Part shown: positions 50,540 to 58,655 of the stretch, piece by piece
Numbering within the stretch: the first letter of the stretch is position 1
Layout of the letters: each line of letters opens with the position of its first letter
From: an uncultured Spirochaetales bacterium
GTDB lineage: Bacteria; Spirochaetota; Spirochaetia; Sphaerochaetales; Sphaerochaetaceae
DNA: 64,000 nucleotides
Direction: 5' to 3'
Assembly: GCA_944392695.1 (NCBI GenBank)
Contig: CALXXN010000008.1
Coordinates: 1-64,000, forward strand
The notes under the pieces: model-generated
What the model was told of the DNA's origin: nothing
The model's database searches: none
What the model saw: the letters and a program-made list of their open reading frames with translations, nothing else
Translations under genes and position numbers: made by a program

Positions 50540-51781
50540 TCAGGCCCTCCTGAAGGCAAGGCAGGCATTGTGTCCGCCGAAACCGAGTGAGTTGGAGAGG
50601 GCCAGTGTGACCTGCTGGTGGACCGGCTTGTTGGCACAGTAGTTGAGGTCACACTCCGGATCGGGCTCCAGGAGGTTGATCGTCGGAGGCAGGATGCCTG
50701 TCTCGAGGGCCTTGACGCAGGCGATGGCCTCGATGGCACCAGCGGCGCCAAGCATATGTCCTGTCATGCTCTTCGTGCTGCTGACGAAGGACTGGCGGGC
50801 CTTCTCCTCACCAAGGGCTGCCTTGATGGCGATTGTCTCACCCTTGTCGTTGAGTGGTGTGCCTGTACCGTGGGCGTTGATGTAGACGACATCGTCAGCT
50901 GTGTAGCCAGCTTCCTCCATGGCTTCGACCATGGCCCTCCTGCCACCATCAGCATCCGGGCGGGGTGCTGTGATGTGGTAGGCGTCACAGGTTGAACCGT
51001 AACCTACGATGCGTGCAAGGATCTTCGCGCCACGTGCCTTGGCATGCTCTTCCTCCTCAAGGATGAGGGCGGCGGCACCTTCACCGATGACGAAGCCGCC
51101 ACGCCTCTTGTCGAAGGGCAGGGAAGCCGCGTTGGGGTCGGTCGCTGTCGAAAGGGCCTGCATGTTGACAAAACCAGCGACACCGATGGCGGAGATGGAT
51201 GCTTCCGTACCACCAGTGATGACGGCATCAGCATAGCCGTGGCGGATGGCACGCAGGGCCTCGCCGATGGCGTTGGAACCTGAGGCACAGGCGGTGACTG
51301 CGGGCAGTGCGGCCCCCTGGCAGTTGAAGCGGATGGCGACCATGCCAGCAGCCATGTTGGCAATCATCATTGGAACGAAGAAGGGGGAGACGCGGGACGG
51401 ACCACGGTCAAGCATCTTCTTCATCTCAGTTGAGAAGGTGTTGATGCCGCCAATGCCGGAACCGAAGTAGACGGCGACCCTGGTTGGGTCGAGCGTGCCG
51501 ATGACACCACTCTGGTCGACTGCCTGCTGTGCTGCGGCGATGGCGTACTGTGCGAAGCGGTCAGAACGCAGGACATCGGACTTGTCCATCCACTTGCGTG
51601 GGTCGAAGTCCTTGACCTCGGCTGCCAGCTTGGCCTTGATATCTGTAGTGTCGAAGTAGGTGATGGGGGCGATGCCGCAGCGGCCTTCCATCATGCCCTC
51701 CCAGACGGAGGGGACATCGTTGCCGATGGGGCTGATCGCACCCATGCCGGTGACGACGACGTTCCTAAGCTTGTCTGTCAT
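50540..51781 (-). CDS. fabF: 3-oxoacyl-[acyl-carrier-protein] synthase II
   Basis: 413-residue thiolase-fold condensing enzyme. Cys-His-His triad: 'VTACASGSNAIGEALRAI', 'INAHGTGTPLNDKGE' and 'SMTGHMLGAAGAIEAIAC'. It elongates acyl-ACP with malonyl-ACP. FabH, needed to start the chain, is not in this cluster. AGGAG lies upstream of the ATG. Downstream of fabG by 15 bp. Confidence 0.95.
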   Translation of the reverse strand: MTDKLRNVVVTGMGAISPIGNDVPSVWEGMMEGRCGIAPITYFDTTDIKAKLAAEVKDFDPRKWMDKSDVLRSDRFAQYAIAAAQQAVDQSGVIGTLDPTRVAVYFGSGIGGINTFSTEMKKMLDRGPSRVSPFFVPMMIANMAAGMVAIRFNCQGAALPAVTACASGSNAIGEALRAIRHGYADAVITGGTEASISAIGVAGFVNMQALSTATDPNAASLPFDKRRGGFVIGEGAAALILEEEEHAKARGAKILARIVGYGSTCDAYHITAPRPDADGGRRAMVEAMEEAGYTADDVVYINAHGTGTPLNDKGETIAIKAALGEEKARQSFVSSTKSMTGHMLGAAGAIEAIACVKALETGILPPTINLLEPDPECDLNYCANKPVHQQVTLALSNSLGFGGHNACLAFRRA

Positions 51782-51796
51782 TTCGTATCTCCTAAA

Positions 51797-52531
51797 TCAC
51801 ATCGCGATGCCGCCATCGACCTTCAAGACCTCGCCGGTGATGTAGTCGGCGCCAAGAAGGAAGACGACAGCCTCTGCGACCTCGTCGACATGGCCCATGC
51901 GGCCCATTGGGATTGACTGCATCAGCGGGTTGGCGCTGATGTCGAGGTCCTTGGTCATGTCTGTCTGGATGAAGCCAGGGGCGACTGCGTTGCAGGTGAT
52001 GCCACGGCTGGCGAGCTCACGGGCGACGGACTTGGTCAGGCCGACGACACCTGCCTTGCTGGCTGCATAGTTGACCTGGCCTGCGTTGCCCATCAGGCCA
52101 CTGACAGAACTGATGTTCACGATGCGGCCTTCCCTCTGGCGGATCATCAGGGCGCTGACAGCCTTGGTCATGTTGAAGGTGCCCTTCAAGTTGACTGCGA
52201 TGACCTTGTCGAAGTCTTCTTCCTTCATGAAGGCCATGAGGTTGTCCCTTGTGATGCCGGCGTTGTTGACAAGGAGCTCGACACTGCCGAAGTCCTTGCG
52301 GACCTGGGCGACGACTTCCTTGACATTCTCGCTGTTGGAGACATCGCAGGTGTAGACGATGGCCTTGACGCCCTTGGCCTGGCATTCAGCGGCGGTGGCG
52401 GCGGCCTCGTCCTCGAAACCGATGTTGGCTATTGCGATGTTCGCACCCCTGTCTGCAAGGCGGAGTGCGACCTCGCGTCCGATGCCACGGGCACCGCCCG
52501 TGACTATGGCGTTCTTACCTTTGAGGTCCAT
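51797..52531 (-). CDS. fabG: 3-oxoacyl-[acyl-carrier-protein] reductase
   Basis: 244-residue short-chain dehydrogenase. 'AIVTGGARGIGREVALRLAD' is the cofactor loop, 'LVNNAGITRDNLMAFM' and 'SSVSGLMGNAGQVNYAASKA' (catalytic Ser, Tyr-x-x-x-Lys) follow, and 'CNAVAPGFIQTDMTKDL' completes it. It uses NADPH to reduce 3-oxoacyl-ACP. GGGGAGA lies 8 nt upstream of the ATG. Confidence 0.95.
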   Translation of the reverse strand: MDLKGKNAIVTGGARGIGREVALRLADRGANIAIANIGFEDEAAATAAECQAKGVKAIVYTCDVSNSENVKEVVAQVRKDFGSVELLVNNAGITRDNLMAFMKEEDFDKVIAVNLKGTFNMTKAVSALMIRQREGRIVNISSVSGLMGNAGQVNYAASKAGVVGLTKSVARELASRGITCNAVAPGFIQTDMTKDLDISANPLMQSIPMGRMGHVDEVAEAVVFLLGADYITGEVLKVDGGIAM

Positions 52532-52532
52532 C

Positions 52533-53444
52533 TTACTTAATCTCCCCGACCGTAGCCTCGAAAGAAGCCTTGTCTGCGATGCAGTAGGTCTTCACCGATG
52601 GGTCGGTCTTCTTGATGAGTCCGGAAAGCGTGGTGCCCGGACCGGATTCGACGAAGCACTCGACGCCTTCGCCGATCATTGCGCGGACGATCTTCTCCCA
52701 GCGCACAGGTGAAGAGACCTGCTTGGCGAGGAGTGTCTTGATATCGTCCCCATAGCGCTCCCCCGTGACATTTGAATAAAGGGGGATTCTTGGTGTGGCG
52801 AACCTGTATTCCTCCAGGACCTTGGCAAAGCCTTCGCCGGCCTTGGCCATGAAGGGGGAGTGGAAACCACCGGAGACTGCGAGGCGTACTGCACGGCCTC
52901 CCTTCTCCTTGACGGCCTCCTCGAAAGCAGGAAGCGCGTCCTTCAGCGCTGATACGACAATCTGCCCAGGGCTGTTGTAGTTGACAGGATAGACGCCCTC
53001 GAAATGAGAGCAGAGCTCCTCGACATCCTCCTCTTTCAGCTTGAGCACTGCGCTCATGCCTGTATCGAGTGAGGCGGAGGCCTCCTGCATCAACTGGCCA
53101 CGGCGGCTGACAAGACGGTAGCCGTCTTCGAGTGAGAGGGCCCCTGAGAAAGCCAGGGCGCTGATCTCACCGAGTGAGAAACCAGCTGCCACGTCAGGCT
53201 CGATGCCTGCTGCCCTGAGGGCGGCTGCAGCGGCGTTCTCGACTGTGTAGAGTGCCCTTTGCGTGTTGTAGGTCTGGGTCAGCTCCTCTTTTGTGGAAGA
53301 GAAGCAGAGGTCCATGATGCCCTTATCGATGGCTTCGATGCGCTCGAAGACCTCGCGGGCGGCAGGGAAGTTCTCGTAAAGCTCCCTGCCCATGCCGGGC
53401 GCCTGTGCGCCCTGGCCTGAGAATACAATGGCTATTTTACCCAT
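52533..53444 (-). CDS. fabD: Malonyl-CoA:ACP transacylase
   Basis: 303 residues. 'IAIVFSGQGAQAPGMGRELY' opens the protein, 'AAGFSLGEISALAFSGAL' carries the catalytic Ser in GFSLGE, and 'AVSGGFHSPFMAKAGEGF' holds the catalytic His. It loads malonyl units onto ACP. It overlaps fabK by 13 bp. Confidence 0.95.
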   Translation of the reverse strand: MGKIAIVFSGQGAQAPGMGRELYENFPAAREVFERIEAIDKGIMDLCFSSTKEELTQTYNTQRALYTVENAAAAALRAAGIEPDVAAGFSLGEISALAFSGALSLEDGYRLVSRRGQLMQEASASLDTGMSAVLKLKEEDVEELCSHFEGVYPVNYNSPGQIVVSALKDALPAFEEAVKEKGGRAVRLAVSGGFHSPFMAKAGEGFAKVLEEYRFATPRIPLYSNVTGERYGDDIKTLLAKQVSSPVRWEKIVRAMIGEGVECFVESGPGTTLSGLIKKTDPSVKTYCIADKASFEATVGEIK

Positions 53445-54376
53445 GCGGAAGCTCCCTTGAGGATGGGTTCGGCCTCTTCGATGACCTCGCGGACGATCTC
53501 AGCGGCGCTCTGCATCTTGTTGACGCGGCTTGCGACCTGACCTGCCAGGAAGCAACCATTCTCTGCATCGCCGTCTTTTACAGCCTTGCGGAGGGCTCCA
53601 GTCGCAAAGGCTTCGAGTTCATCATCCGGCATTCCACCGAATTCATGCTTTGCATATTCGCGTGCGAAGGGTGTCCTGAGGCTGCGCACAGGGTGGCCAA
53701 GCCTCTTGCCCGTGACCATTGTGCACAGGTCACCGGCCTTGAGGATCTTCTCACGGTAGGTGTCACTGATCGTGCATTCGTTGGCAGCGAGGAAGCGGGT
53801 GCCCATCTGGACGCCCTGGGCTCCCATGACGAAGGCGGCTGCGACACCGCGTCCGTCGACGATGCCACCAGCGGCGATGACGGGAAGGGTGGTCGCGTCG
53901 CAGATCTGTGGGACGAGGACGATTGTCGTCAACTCGCCGACATGTCCGCCACTCTCACCACCTTCGGCGATGAGCGCATCAGCTCCAAGCCTCGTCATGA
54001 GCTTCGCCATTGCGGTCGATGCGACGACAGGAATCACCTTGATACCAGCCTCCTTCCAGGCGGCCATGTACTTGGACGGGTTTCCAGCTCCTGTCGTGAC
54101 GACAGCCACGCCTTCCTCGACGACGAGGGCGGCGATGTCGTCAGCGTAAGGACTCATCAGCATGATGTTGACCCCGAAGGGCTTGTCTGTGAGCTCCTTG
54201 GCTGTCCTGATCTCGCCCCTGACATAGTCAGCAGGGGCATTGCCTGCGGCGATGATGCCCAGGCCTCCGCCGTTGCTGACGGCGGCGGCCAGACGTCCAT
54301 CGGCAATCCAGGCCATGCCTCCCTGGAAAACAGGGTAGGTGATGCCAAGCAGCTTGGTGATGGCGCTCTCGATCAT
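53432..54376 (-). CDS. fabK: Enoyl-[acyl-carrier-protein] reductase II
   Basis: 314 residues, the FMN-dependent FabK class (nitronate monooxygenase fold), unrelated to FabI. 'YPVFQGGMAWIADGRLAAAV', 'SNGGGLGIIAAGNAPADYV', 'VVTTGAGNPSKYMAAWKEAG', 'EGGESGGHVGELTTIVLV' and 'PVIAAGGIVDGRGVAAAFVM' match. No fabI is in the window. Use of FabK rather than FabI gives insensitivity to triclosan. It sits between acpP and fabD in the order typical of Gram-positive and spirochaete clusters. Confidence 0.93.
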   Translation of the reverse strand: MIESAITKLLGITYPVFQGGMAWIADGRLAAAVSNGGGLGIIAAGNAPADYVRGEIRTAKELTDKPFGVNIMLMSPYADDIAALVVEEGVAVVTTGAGNPSKYMAAWKEAGIKVIPVVASTAMAKLMTRLGADALIAEGGESGGHVGELTTIVLVPQICDATTLPVIAAGGIVDGRGVAAAFVMGAQGVQMGTRFLAANECTISDTYREKILKAGDLCTMVTGKRLGHPVRSLRTPFAREYAKHEFGGMPDDELEAFATGALRKAVKDGDAENGCFLAGQVASRVNKMQSAAEIVREVIEEAEPILKGASAWVK

Positions 54377-54387
54377 TTGTCGCAGCC

Positions 54388-54615
54388 TTACTTCGAGAGG
54401 ATGAACTTCACAAGGTCGCCAACGGTCTCGATCTTCTGGTCGAGCTCGATGCTTGTGCCAAGCTTGTCCTCGAGGTTCATCAGGAGGTCGACAGTGTCGA
54501 GTGAGTCGATGCCGAGATCCTTGAATGTGCTCTCCATTGTGATGTCGCTGACATTGCAGTCAGTGCGGTCGGCGATGAGTTCTGCGATTGCGTCGAAGAT
54601 TTCCTTTTCAGTCAT
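54388..54615 (-). CDS. acpP: Acyl carrier protein
   Basis: 75 residues; the phosphopantetheine attachment Ser is in 'DLGIDSLDTVDLLMNLED'. It carries growing acyl chains for the enzymes encoded downstream. I chose ATG 54615; AAAGGAG lies about 11 nt upstream. The frame is open to 54732 but that extension crosses the promoter. It is the first gene of the operon. Confidence 0.95.
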   Translation of the reverse strand: MTEKEIFDAIAELIADRTDCNVSDITMESTFKDLGIDSLDTVDLLMNLEDKLGTSIELDQKIETVGDLVKFILSK

Positions 54616-54646
54616 TTCAGTCAATGCTCCTTTCAAATTGGTCGAC

Positions 54647-54674
54647 ATTTTAACACTTCGAGTAAAAGTGTCAA
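54647..54674 (-). promoter_or_regulatory. Promoter and inverted repeat upstream of the fab operon
   Basis: On the minus strand: TTGACA (54669-54674), 16-bp spacer, TAAAAT (54647-54652). The spacer carries an inverted repeat, ACACTT-N7-AAGTGT (54653-54671), so a bound repressor would block RNA polymerase. The promoter match is good (6/6 and 5/6); the operator is inferred. It does not resemble the FapR box. Confidence 0.65.
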
Positions 54675-54863
54675 TAAAATTCAACCAAGAAAGCAACACG
54701 CCTGTCAAGTGGCCTCGCGTGTACAGGTGCACACATGATAGGAAATAACCATATGCATCAACTTACTGGTAGGTCAGAATCCACCACGGTCACCACAACT
54801 CTCAAGTCTGTCATAGGGTGTGATCCCCGTTGTGATATCCATGGCAAGGAAGGAGACATATCC

Positions 54864-55378
54864 ATGACAATCAAGCGTATTCAATCTTCCAATGCAGGGG
54901 CTGTGGCGGAGTTGATGTCCATCCTGAAGCCGGAGTGGTTGGATTTCGAAGGTGCCAATCAGCAACTGCAGGATGTACAGCTGTTGGCGACATTGGTGGG
55001 TTGATGCTTTGAAAGTGACGGAGGTTCCAAAGGCTGGCTTTTTTTGCGATGAGTTCCCTGGCTATTCCACCATGACTTTGGCTTCGATGATGGTGTACCA
55101 TGGTCATGGAAGAGTCCCTGGAGCCGCTCCTGCGGCAGGCGGAGGCGTATGCCATGGAGAAGGGGTATCGTGATCTCAGATACGTGATCGGGTCCACTGG
55201 TATGTCCTGTCATGGACATCCAATCACTGATTTCGCAGATGAGCTACGGACGTTCCGCTCCAATGGTTGGGCCCATTTCGGTTTCTTCCAGAGCCAAGGT
55301 TTTGTACCTACTGGTTTCATCCCCAATTGTTACAGGATGGACCACCATGGCATCATCATGATCAAACAACTGCTGTGA
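54864..55378 (+). pseudogene. Decayed GNAT acetyltransferase gene
   Basis: One GNAT protein can be reassembled from three frames. The N terminus starts at 54864 with AAGGAGAC upstream ('MTIKRIQSSNAGAVAELMS') and stops at 55004. The middle part, 'CFESDGGSKGWLF', shifts at a run of seven T's into 'CDEFPGYSTMTLASMMVYHG'. The C-terminal part from 55104 gives 'LLRQAEAYAMEKGYRDLRYV', 'FRSNGWAHFGFFQSQGFVPT' and ends 'IIMIKQLL'. A stop codon plus at least two shifts make it non-functional. The middle and C-terminal parts hold the acetyl-CoA-binding region. Confidence 0.7.
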
Positions 55379-55485
55379 GGCCGGCGTGACGGTAGATGGC
55401 ATGGCCCTGGGCTTGTGTCAGCCGACTTCGCCAGCTACTGCCTTTATTGACATCAAGGCGCAAAGAGTGTTGAATAGGCGCGTAT

Positions 55486-55558
55486 GGGGCTGTAGCTCAT
55501 CTGGTAGAGCGTCAGGTTCGCAATCTGAAAGTGGTGGGTTCGAGTCCCATCAGCTCCA
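55486..55558 (+). tRNA. tRNA-Ala (anticodon CGC)
   Basis: Cloverleaf folded by eye: acceptor 7 bp with the G3-U70 pair that identifies alanine tRNA, D stem GCTC/GAGC, anticodon stem TCAGG/TCTGA with loop TTCGCAA, T stem GTGGG/CCCAT with loop TTCGAGT. The discriminator base is A. CCA is not encoded (TCT follows). It reads GCG codons. Confidence 0.92.
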
Positions 55559-55563
55559 TCTTG

Positions 55564-55595
55564 CAACTCCTTGCCAATGCAGGGAGTTGTTTTTG
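55564..55595 (+). terminator. Rho-independent terminator of tRNA-Ala
   Basis: 7-bp stem CAACTCC / GGAGTTG (55564-55570 with 55583-55589) followed by TTTTTGT, starting 5 bp after the tRNA. Confidence 0.85.
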
Positions 55596-55619
55596 TATTT
55601 ACAGCCCTTGGATACGAAG

Positions 55620-55641
55620 AGACCCCGCCTTGACGGGGTCT
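55620..55641 (-). terminator. Hairpin after ppk
   Basis: 8-bp perfect stem AGACCCCG / CGGGGTCT with a 6-nt loop, 7 bp past the ppk stop; no long T-tract on the minus strand. Confidence 0.6.
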
Positions 55642-55648
55642 CATGGTC

Positions 55649-57721
55649 TCAGAGCGAGAGTGCTTCACGCAGGCATTCCTCCTGGCTGTTGAGGGCCTTT
55701 GCGAAGTCCTTGACCTTGCTGTAGCCGCCGTTGCTGCCCATCCTCCGTGCCTTGACGTTGTCACCTTCTACGAGTGAGAGGATGTGCAGGACACGCTTCT
55801 TGACCTGCGGGTCGAGGATGGGGGTGGCGATTTCGACACGTTTCTGGAGGTTGCGTGTCATCAGGTCTGCCGATGATATGTAGACACGCTCCTCCCCTTC
55901 CTTGCCGAAGCAGTAGATCCTGGAGTGTTCGAGGAAGCGTCCGACTATGCTGGTCACTGTTATGTTCTCAGTGAGCCCTGGCACGCCAGGGACGAGGCAG
56001 CAGATGCCCCTCACTACAAGTGATACCGACACTCCTGCCTGGGAGGCCTCGATCAGCTTGTCCATCGACTCCTTGTCTGTCAGGGAGTTGAACTTTGCCC
56101 GGATCACGCCTTCCTTGCCCTTGGCTATCTCAGCATCAATCTCCTTCATCAGGCCCGGCTCGAGCGAGTAGGGGGCGACGAGGAGGCGCTTGTATGAACA
56201 CTCGACGTTCAGCGTCGCGAGGTTGCGGAAGAAGGCGGCACCGTCTTCCCCAATCTCCTGGTCGGCCGTGATGAGATTGAGGTCAGTGTACTGCTTGGCG
56301 GTCGATTCGTTGTAGTTGCCTGTCCCGAGGTGGGTGATGTAGTGGATGCCGTCCTCGTCCTCGAGTGTTATCGAGATGATCTTCGAGTGTACCTTGTAGT
56401 CTTCGACACCGTAGAAGACAGTGCAACCAGCATCACGGAGCATGTCGGCGTTGTAGAGGTTGTTCTCCTCATCAAAGCGTGCTGCGAGCTCCATGACTGC
56501 GACGACCTCCTTGCCGTTCTCCGCCGCCTTGCGCAGGGCTTCGACGATGCGGCTCCTGGATGCCAGGCGGTAGATCGTGATCTTGATGGATGTGACACGT
56601 TGGTCTCCTGCCGCCTGTTCGAGCAGCCTGAGCAGTACATCCATGCTTTGATAGGGGTAGGCGAGGAAGATGTCGCGGTGCTTCACTTCTGCGATCAGGT
56701 CGTTCGTGGAAGCCAGGGCCCGTGGTGTCACGGGCTTGTAGGCAGGGAAGCGCATGGCCGACACGGTCTCGTAATCGAACTCATCGCCCAGGCGGAACAT
56801 GAACTTGTAGTCGAAACAACCTTGCACCTGGAAGACATGTGACCTCTTCACTCCGACCGTCTTCAGCAGGAAGCTCTTGAGGGCCTCGCTGAGGGCTGTG
56901 GTCTCAAGCCGGATCACATCACCCTTCGTACGGCCTTCGACACGTGTCTGAATCAGGCGGGAGAAGTCGAAGCCGAATTCATCATCCTCCGCGTCCTCGA
57001 TCGAGGCATCGAAGTCGGCGTTGCGCGTGACGCGGATCAGTGCCTTCTCCTTGAGCGTGAAGCCTGGGAAGACCTTGTCGGCGTATGCAGACAAGAGCTC
57101 TTCCGAGAGGACGAGGTGCTTCTTCTTACCACCTGGTATGTGGATCAGGCGCGGTGTGGTCAGGTGCATTGATGCCACGCCGAAGAGCTGCCGCCCCTTG
57201 CGTTCGAGGGAGACGACGAGGTAGGTGCGCAGGTTCTCAAAGCGGTAGAGAGGGTGCTTCGTATCCAGGACCATGGGGTTGACCCGTGGCAGGATCTCCT
57301 TCTCGAAGGCTTCCATGGCGGCAGGCTTCTGCCGCTCTGAGAGGTCCTTCGCCCTCATGATGTCCACGCCCTTGTCGTAGAGTTCAGTCCTCAGGAAGCG
57401 CCAGGTCTCGTTGGAGAGCTTGTAGAGGGATGGAAGGAGTGAGAGCACCAGGTCTGTCTGCTCCTTGGCGGTGAGACCCGTCTTGTTCTCCCTTTCCCCT
57501 GGGTCCTTCTCCATCTGGTTCTGCATCGTGCCGAGGCGGACCTGGATGAACTCATCGAGGTTGGAGGTGAAGATTGATAGGAACTTGCACCTCTCAAGCA
57601 GTGGGTTCGTCAGGTCCATTGCCTGGTCGAGGACCCTCTTGTCGAAGGCAAGCCAGCTCAGCTCACGGTTCATGTAGGGGCCTTTTATGCCCTGTGGTGG
57701 GACGATGGCATTTTTAGGCAT
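55649..57721 (-). CDS. ppk: Polyphosphate kinase 1
   Basis: 690 residues. 'YMNRELSWLAFDKRVLDQA' (N-terminal domain), 'YPYQSMDVLLRLLEQAAGDQ', 'KEVVAVMELAARFDEENN', 'YKVHSKIISI' with the autophosphorylated His, and 'THLGTGNYNESTAKQYTDLN' are all Ppk1 hallmarks. It polymerises the gamma-phosphate of ATP into inorganic polyphosphate at the inner membrane. It is the last gene of pfkA-ppx-ppk, 4 bp after ppx. Confidence 0.95.
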   Translation of the reverse strand: MPKNAIVPPQGIKGPYMNRELSWLAFDKRVLDQAMDLTNPLLERCKFLSIFTSNLDEFIQVRLGTMQNQMEKDPGERENKTGLTAKEQTDLVLSLLPSLYKLSNETWRFLRTELYDKGVDIMRAKDLSERQKPAAMEAFEKEILPRVNPMVLDTKHPLYRFENLRTYLVVSLERKGRQLFGVASMHLTTPRLIHIPGGKKKHLVLSEELLSAYADKVFPGFTLKEKALIRVTRNADFDASIEDAEDDEFGFDFSRLIQTRVEGRTKGDVIRLETTALSEALKSFLLKTVGVKRSHVFQVQGCFDYKFMFRLGDEFDYETVSAMRFPAYKPVTPRALASTNDLIAEVKHRDIFLAYPYQSMDVLLRLLEQAAGDQRVTSIKITIYRLASRSRIVEALRKAAENGKEVVAVMELAARFDEENNLYNADMLRDAGCTVFYGVEDYKVHSKIISITLEDEDGIHYITHLGTGNYNESTAKQYTDLNLITADQEIGEDGAAFFRNLATLNVECSYKRLLVAPYSLEPGLMKEIDAEIAKGKEGVIRAKFNSLTDKESMDKLIEASQAGVSVSLVVRGICCLVPGVPGLTENITVTSIVGRFLEHSRIYCFGKEGEERVYISSADLMTRNLQKRVEIATPILDPQVKKRVLHILSLVEGDNVKARRMGSNGGYSKVKDFAKALNSQEECLREALSL

Positions 57722-57725
57722 CTGT

Positions 57726-58655
57726 CTATCCTCTCAGGTCGAGGCCCTTGGCCTCCCTCCTTCCTGTGACAATCTGTTTCAGGGCGCCTTCCTTGACGCC
57801 CAGGTCTGAGATGATGATGTTGCTGACGCCGAAGCGCTTCAAGAGCTCCTTGGCGAGTATGGCGGTCGGGACCACCTGCGCCATCAGCTCAGGGACGCTG
57901 CGCAGGATCATGAGTGAGCGTCCTCCATCCTGTTTCACCAGGTACTTCACCAGCTTCTTCAGCTTCTTGTACTGGATTATCTTCTCTCCATGCTGGTGCG
58001 AGATCTTGAAATACTCGGCATAGAGCTGGTAGAGCGCCCAGCTGTACACACCAGCAAGGACAGCGTTCGAGAAGAATCCTTCCTCTGGTATGTTCGCCTC
58101 ATCGAGCGCCCTCCTGACATCCTCCTTGATCGCCTTGGCCTCCTCCTTGGAGGGGATGACCTCGCTGACATGCTCCTTCCCAAGCCCGAGGGGGCCGACA
58201 GGAATCGAGCAGAGGTAGTTTGAGAAGCTGTAGAGCTTGAGCGAGAGCGAGCCGAAGTCCGCCAGCACACAACGTGGGAGTATGTTGTAGCGCTCGTTGG
58301 CTTCAAGCCTTGCATCGCCTTCATCAGCCGCATCAAGGCGTATGATGTCGAGGCCGAGCTTCCCTCCGACGGAGTCGATCAGCTCATCCCATTGGGCCAC
58401 GGACGAGATCGTCGATGAGGCGATCGCGTACACAAGGTCGACATCGTTGCTCCGGCAGTAGTCGATCATGGCTTCTGCCGACTCCATGACCTCGAGTTTC
58501 TCAACATCGTTCAAGACGCGGCCCTCGTAGACCGAGGTCGAGAAGGAGAGGGGTGTGCGCTCTGTGCACAGCGACTCCATCTTACGCCCCTCGATCCTGG
58601 CGATCAGGAGCGAGATTGATGAGGCTGAGAAGTCGATGATGGCGTATTTCCTCAT
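57726..58655 (-). CDS. Ppx/GppA-family exopolyphosphatase-like protein
   Basis: 309-residue ASKHA-fold protein of the Ppx/GppA family, short form without the C-terminal HD-like domain. The first phosphate loop reads 'YAIIDFSASSISLLIARIEG' (Asp8) and the second 'CVLADFGSLSLKLYSF' (Asp133). In canonical Ppx the latter is D-I-G-G-G-S, so the glycine-rich loop is degenerate here. Exopolyphosphate or pppGpp hydrolysis is suggested by the gene order with ppk, but activity may be changed or lost. It overlaps pfkA by 4 bp. Confidence 0.75.
   Translation of the reverse strand: MRKYAIIDFSASSISLLIARIEGRKMESLCTERTPLSFSTSVYEGRVLNDVEKLEVMESAEAMIDYCRSNDVDLVYAIASSTISSVAQWDELIDSVGGKLGLDIIRLDAADEGDARLEANERYNILPRCVLADFGSLSLKLYSFSNYLCSIPVGPLGLGKEHVSEVIPSKEEAKAIKEDVRRALDEANIPEEGFFSNAVLAGVYSWALYQLYAEYFKISHQHGEKIIQYKKLKKLVKYLVKQDGGRSLMILRSVPELMAQVVPTAILAKELLKRFGVSNIIISDLGVKEGALKQIVTGRREAKGLDLRG

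Noticed and set aside
53405-54748. 447-codon open frame on the plus strand over fabK and acpP
   Set aside because: Shadow of the biased codon use of the fab genes on the other strand; no ribosome binding site or recognisable protein.
54735-54863. N-terminal extension of the decayed GNAT gene
   Set aside because: ATG 54864 has AAGGAGAC upstream and begins the family-like sequence; the extension has none.
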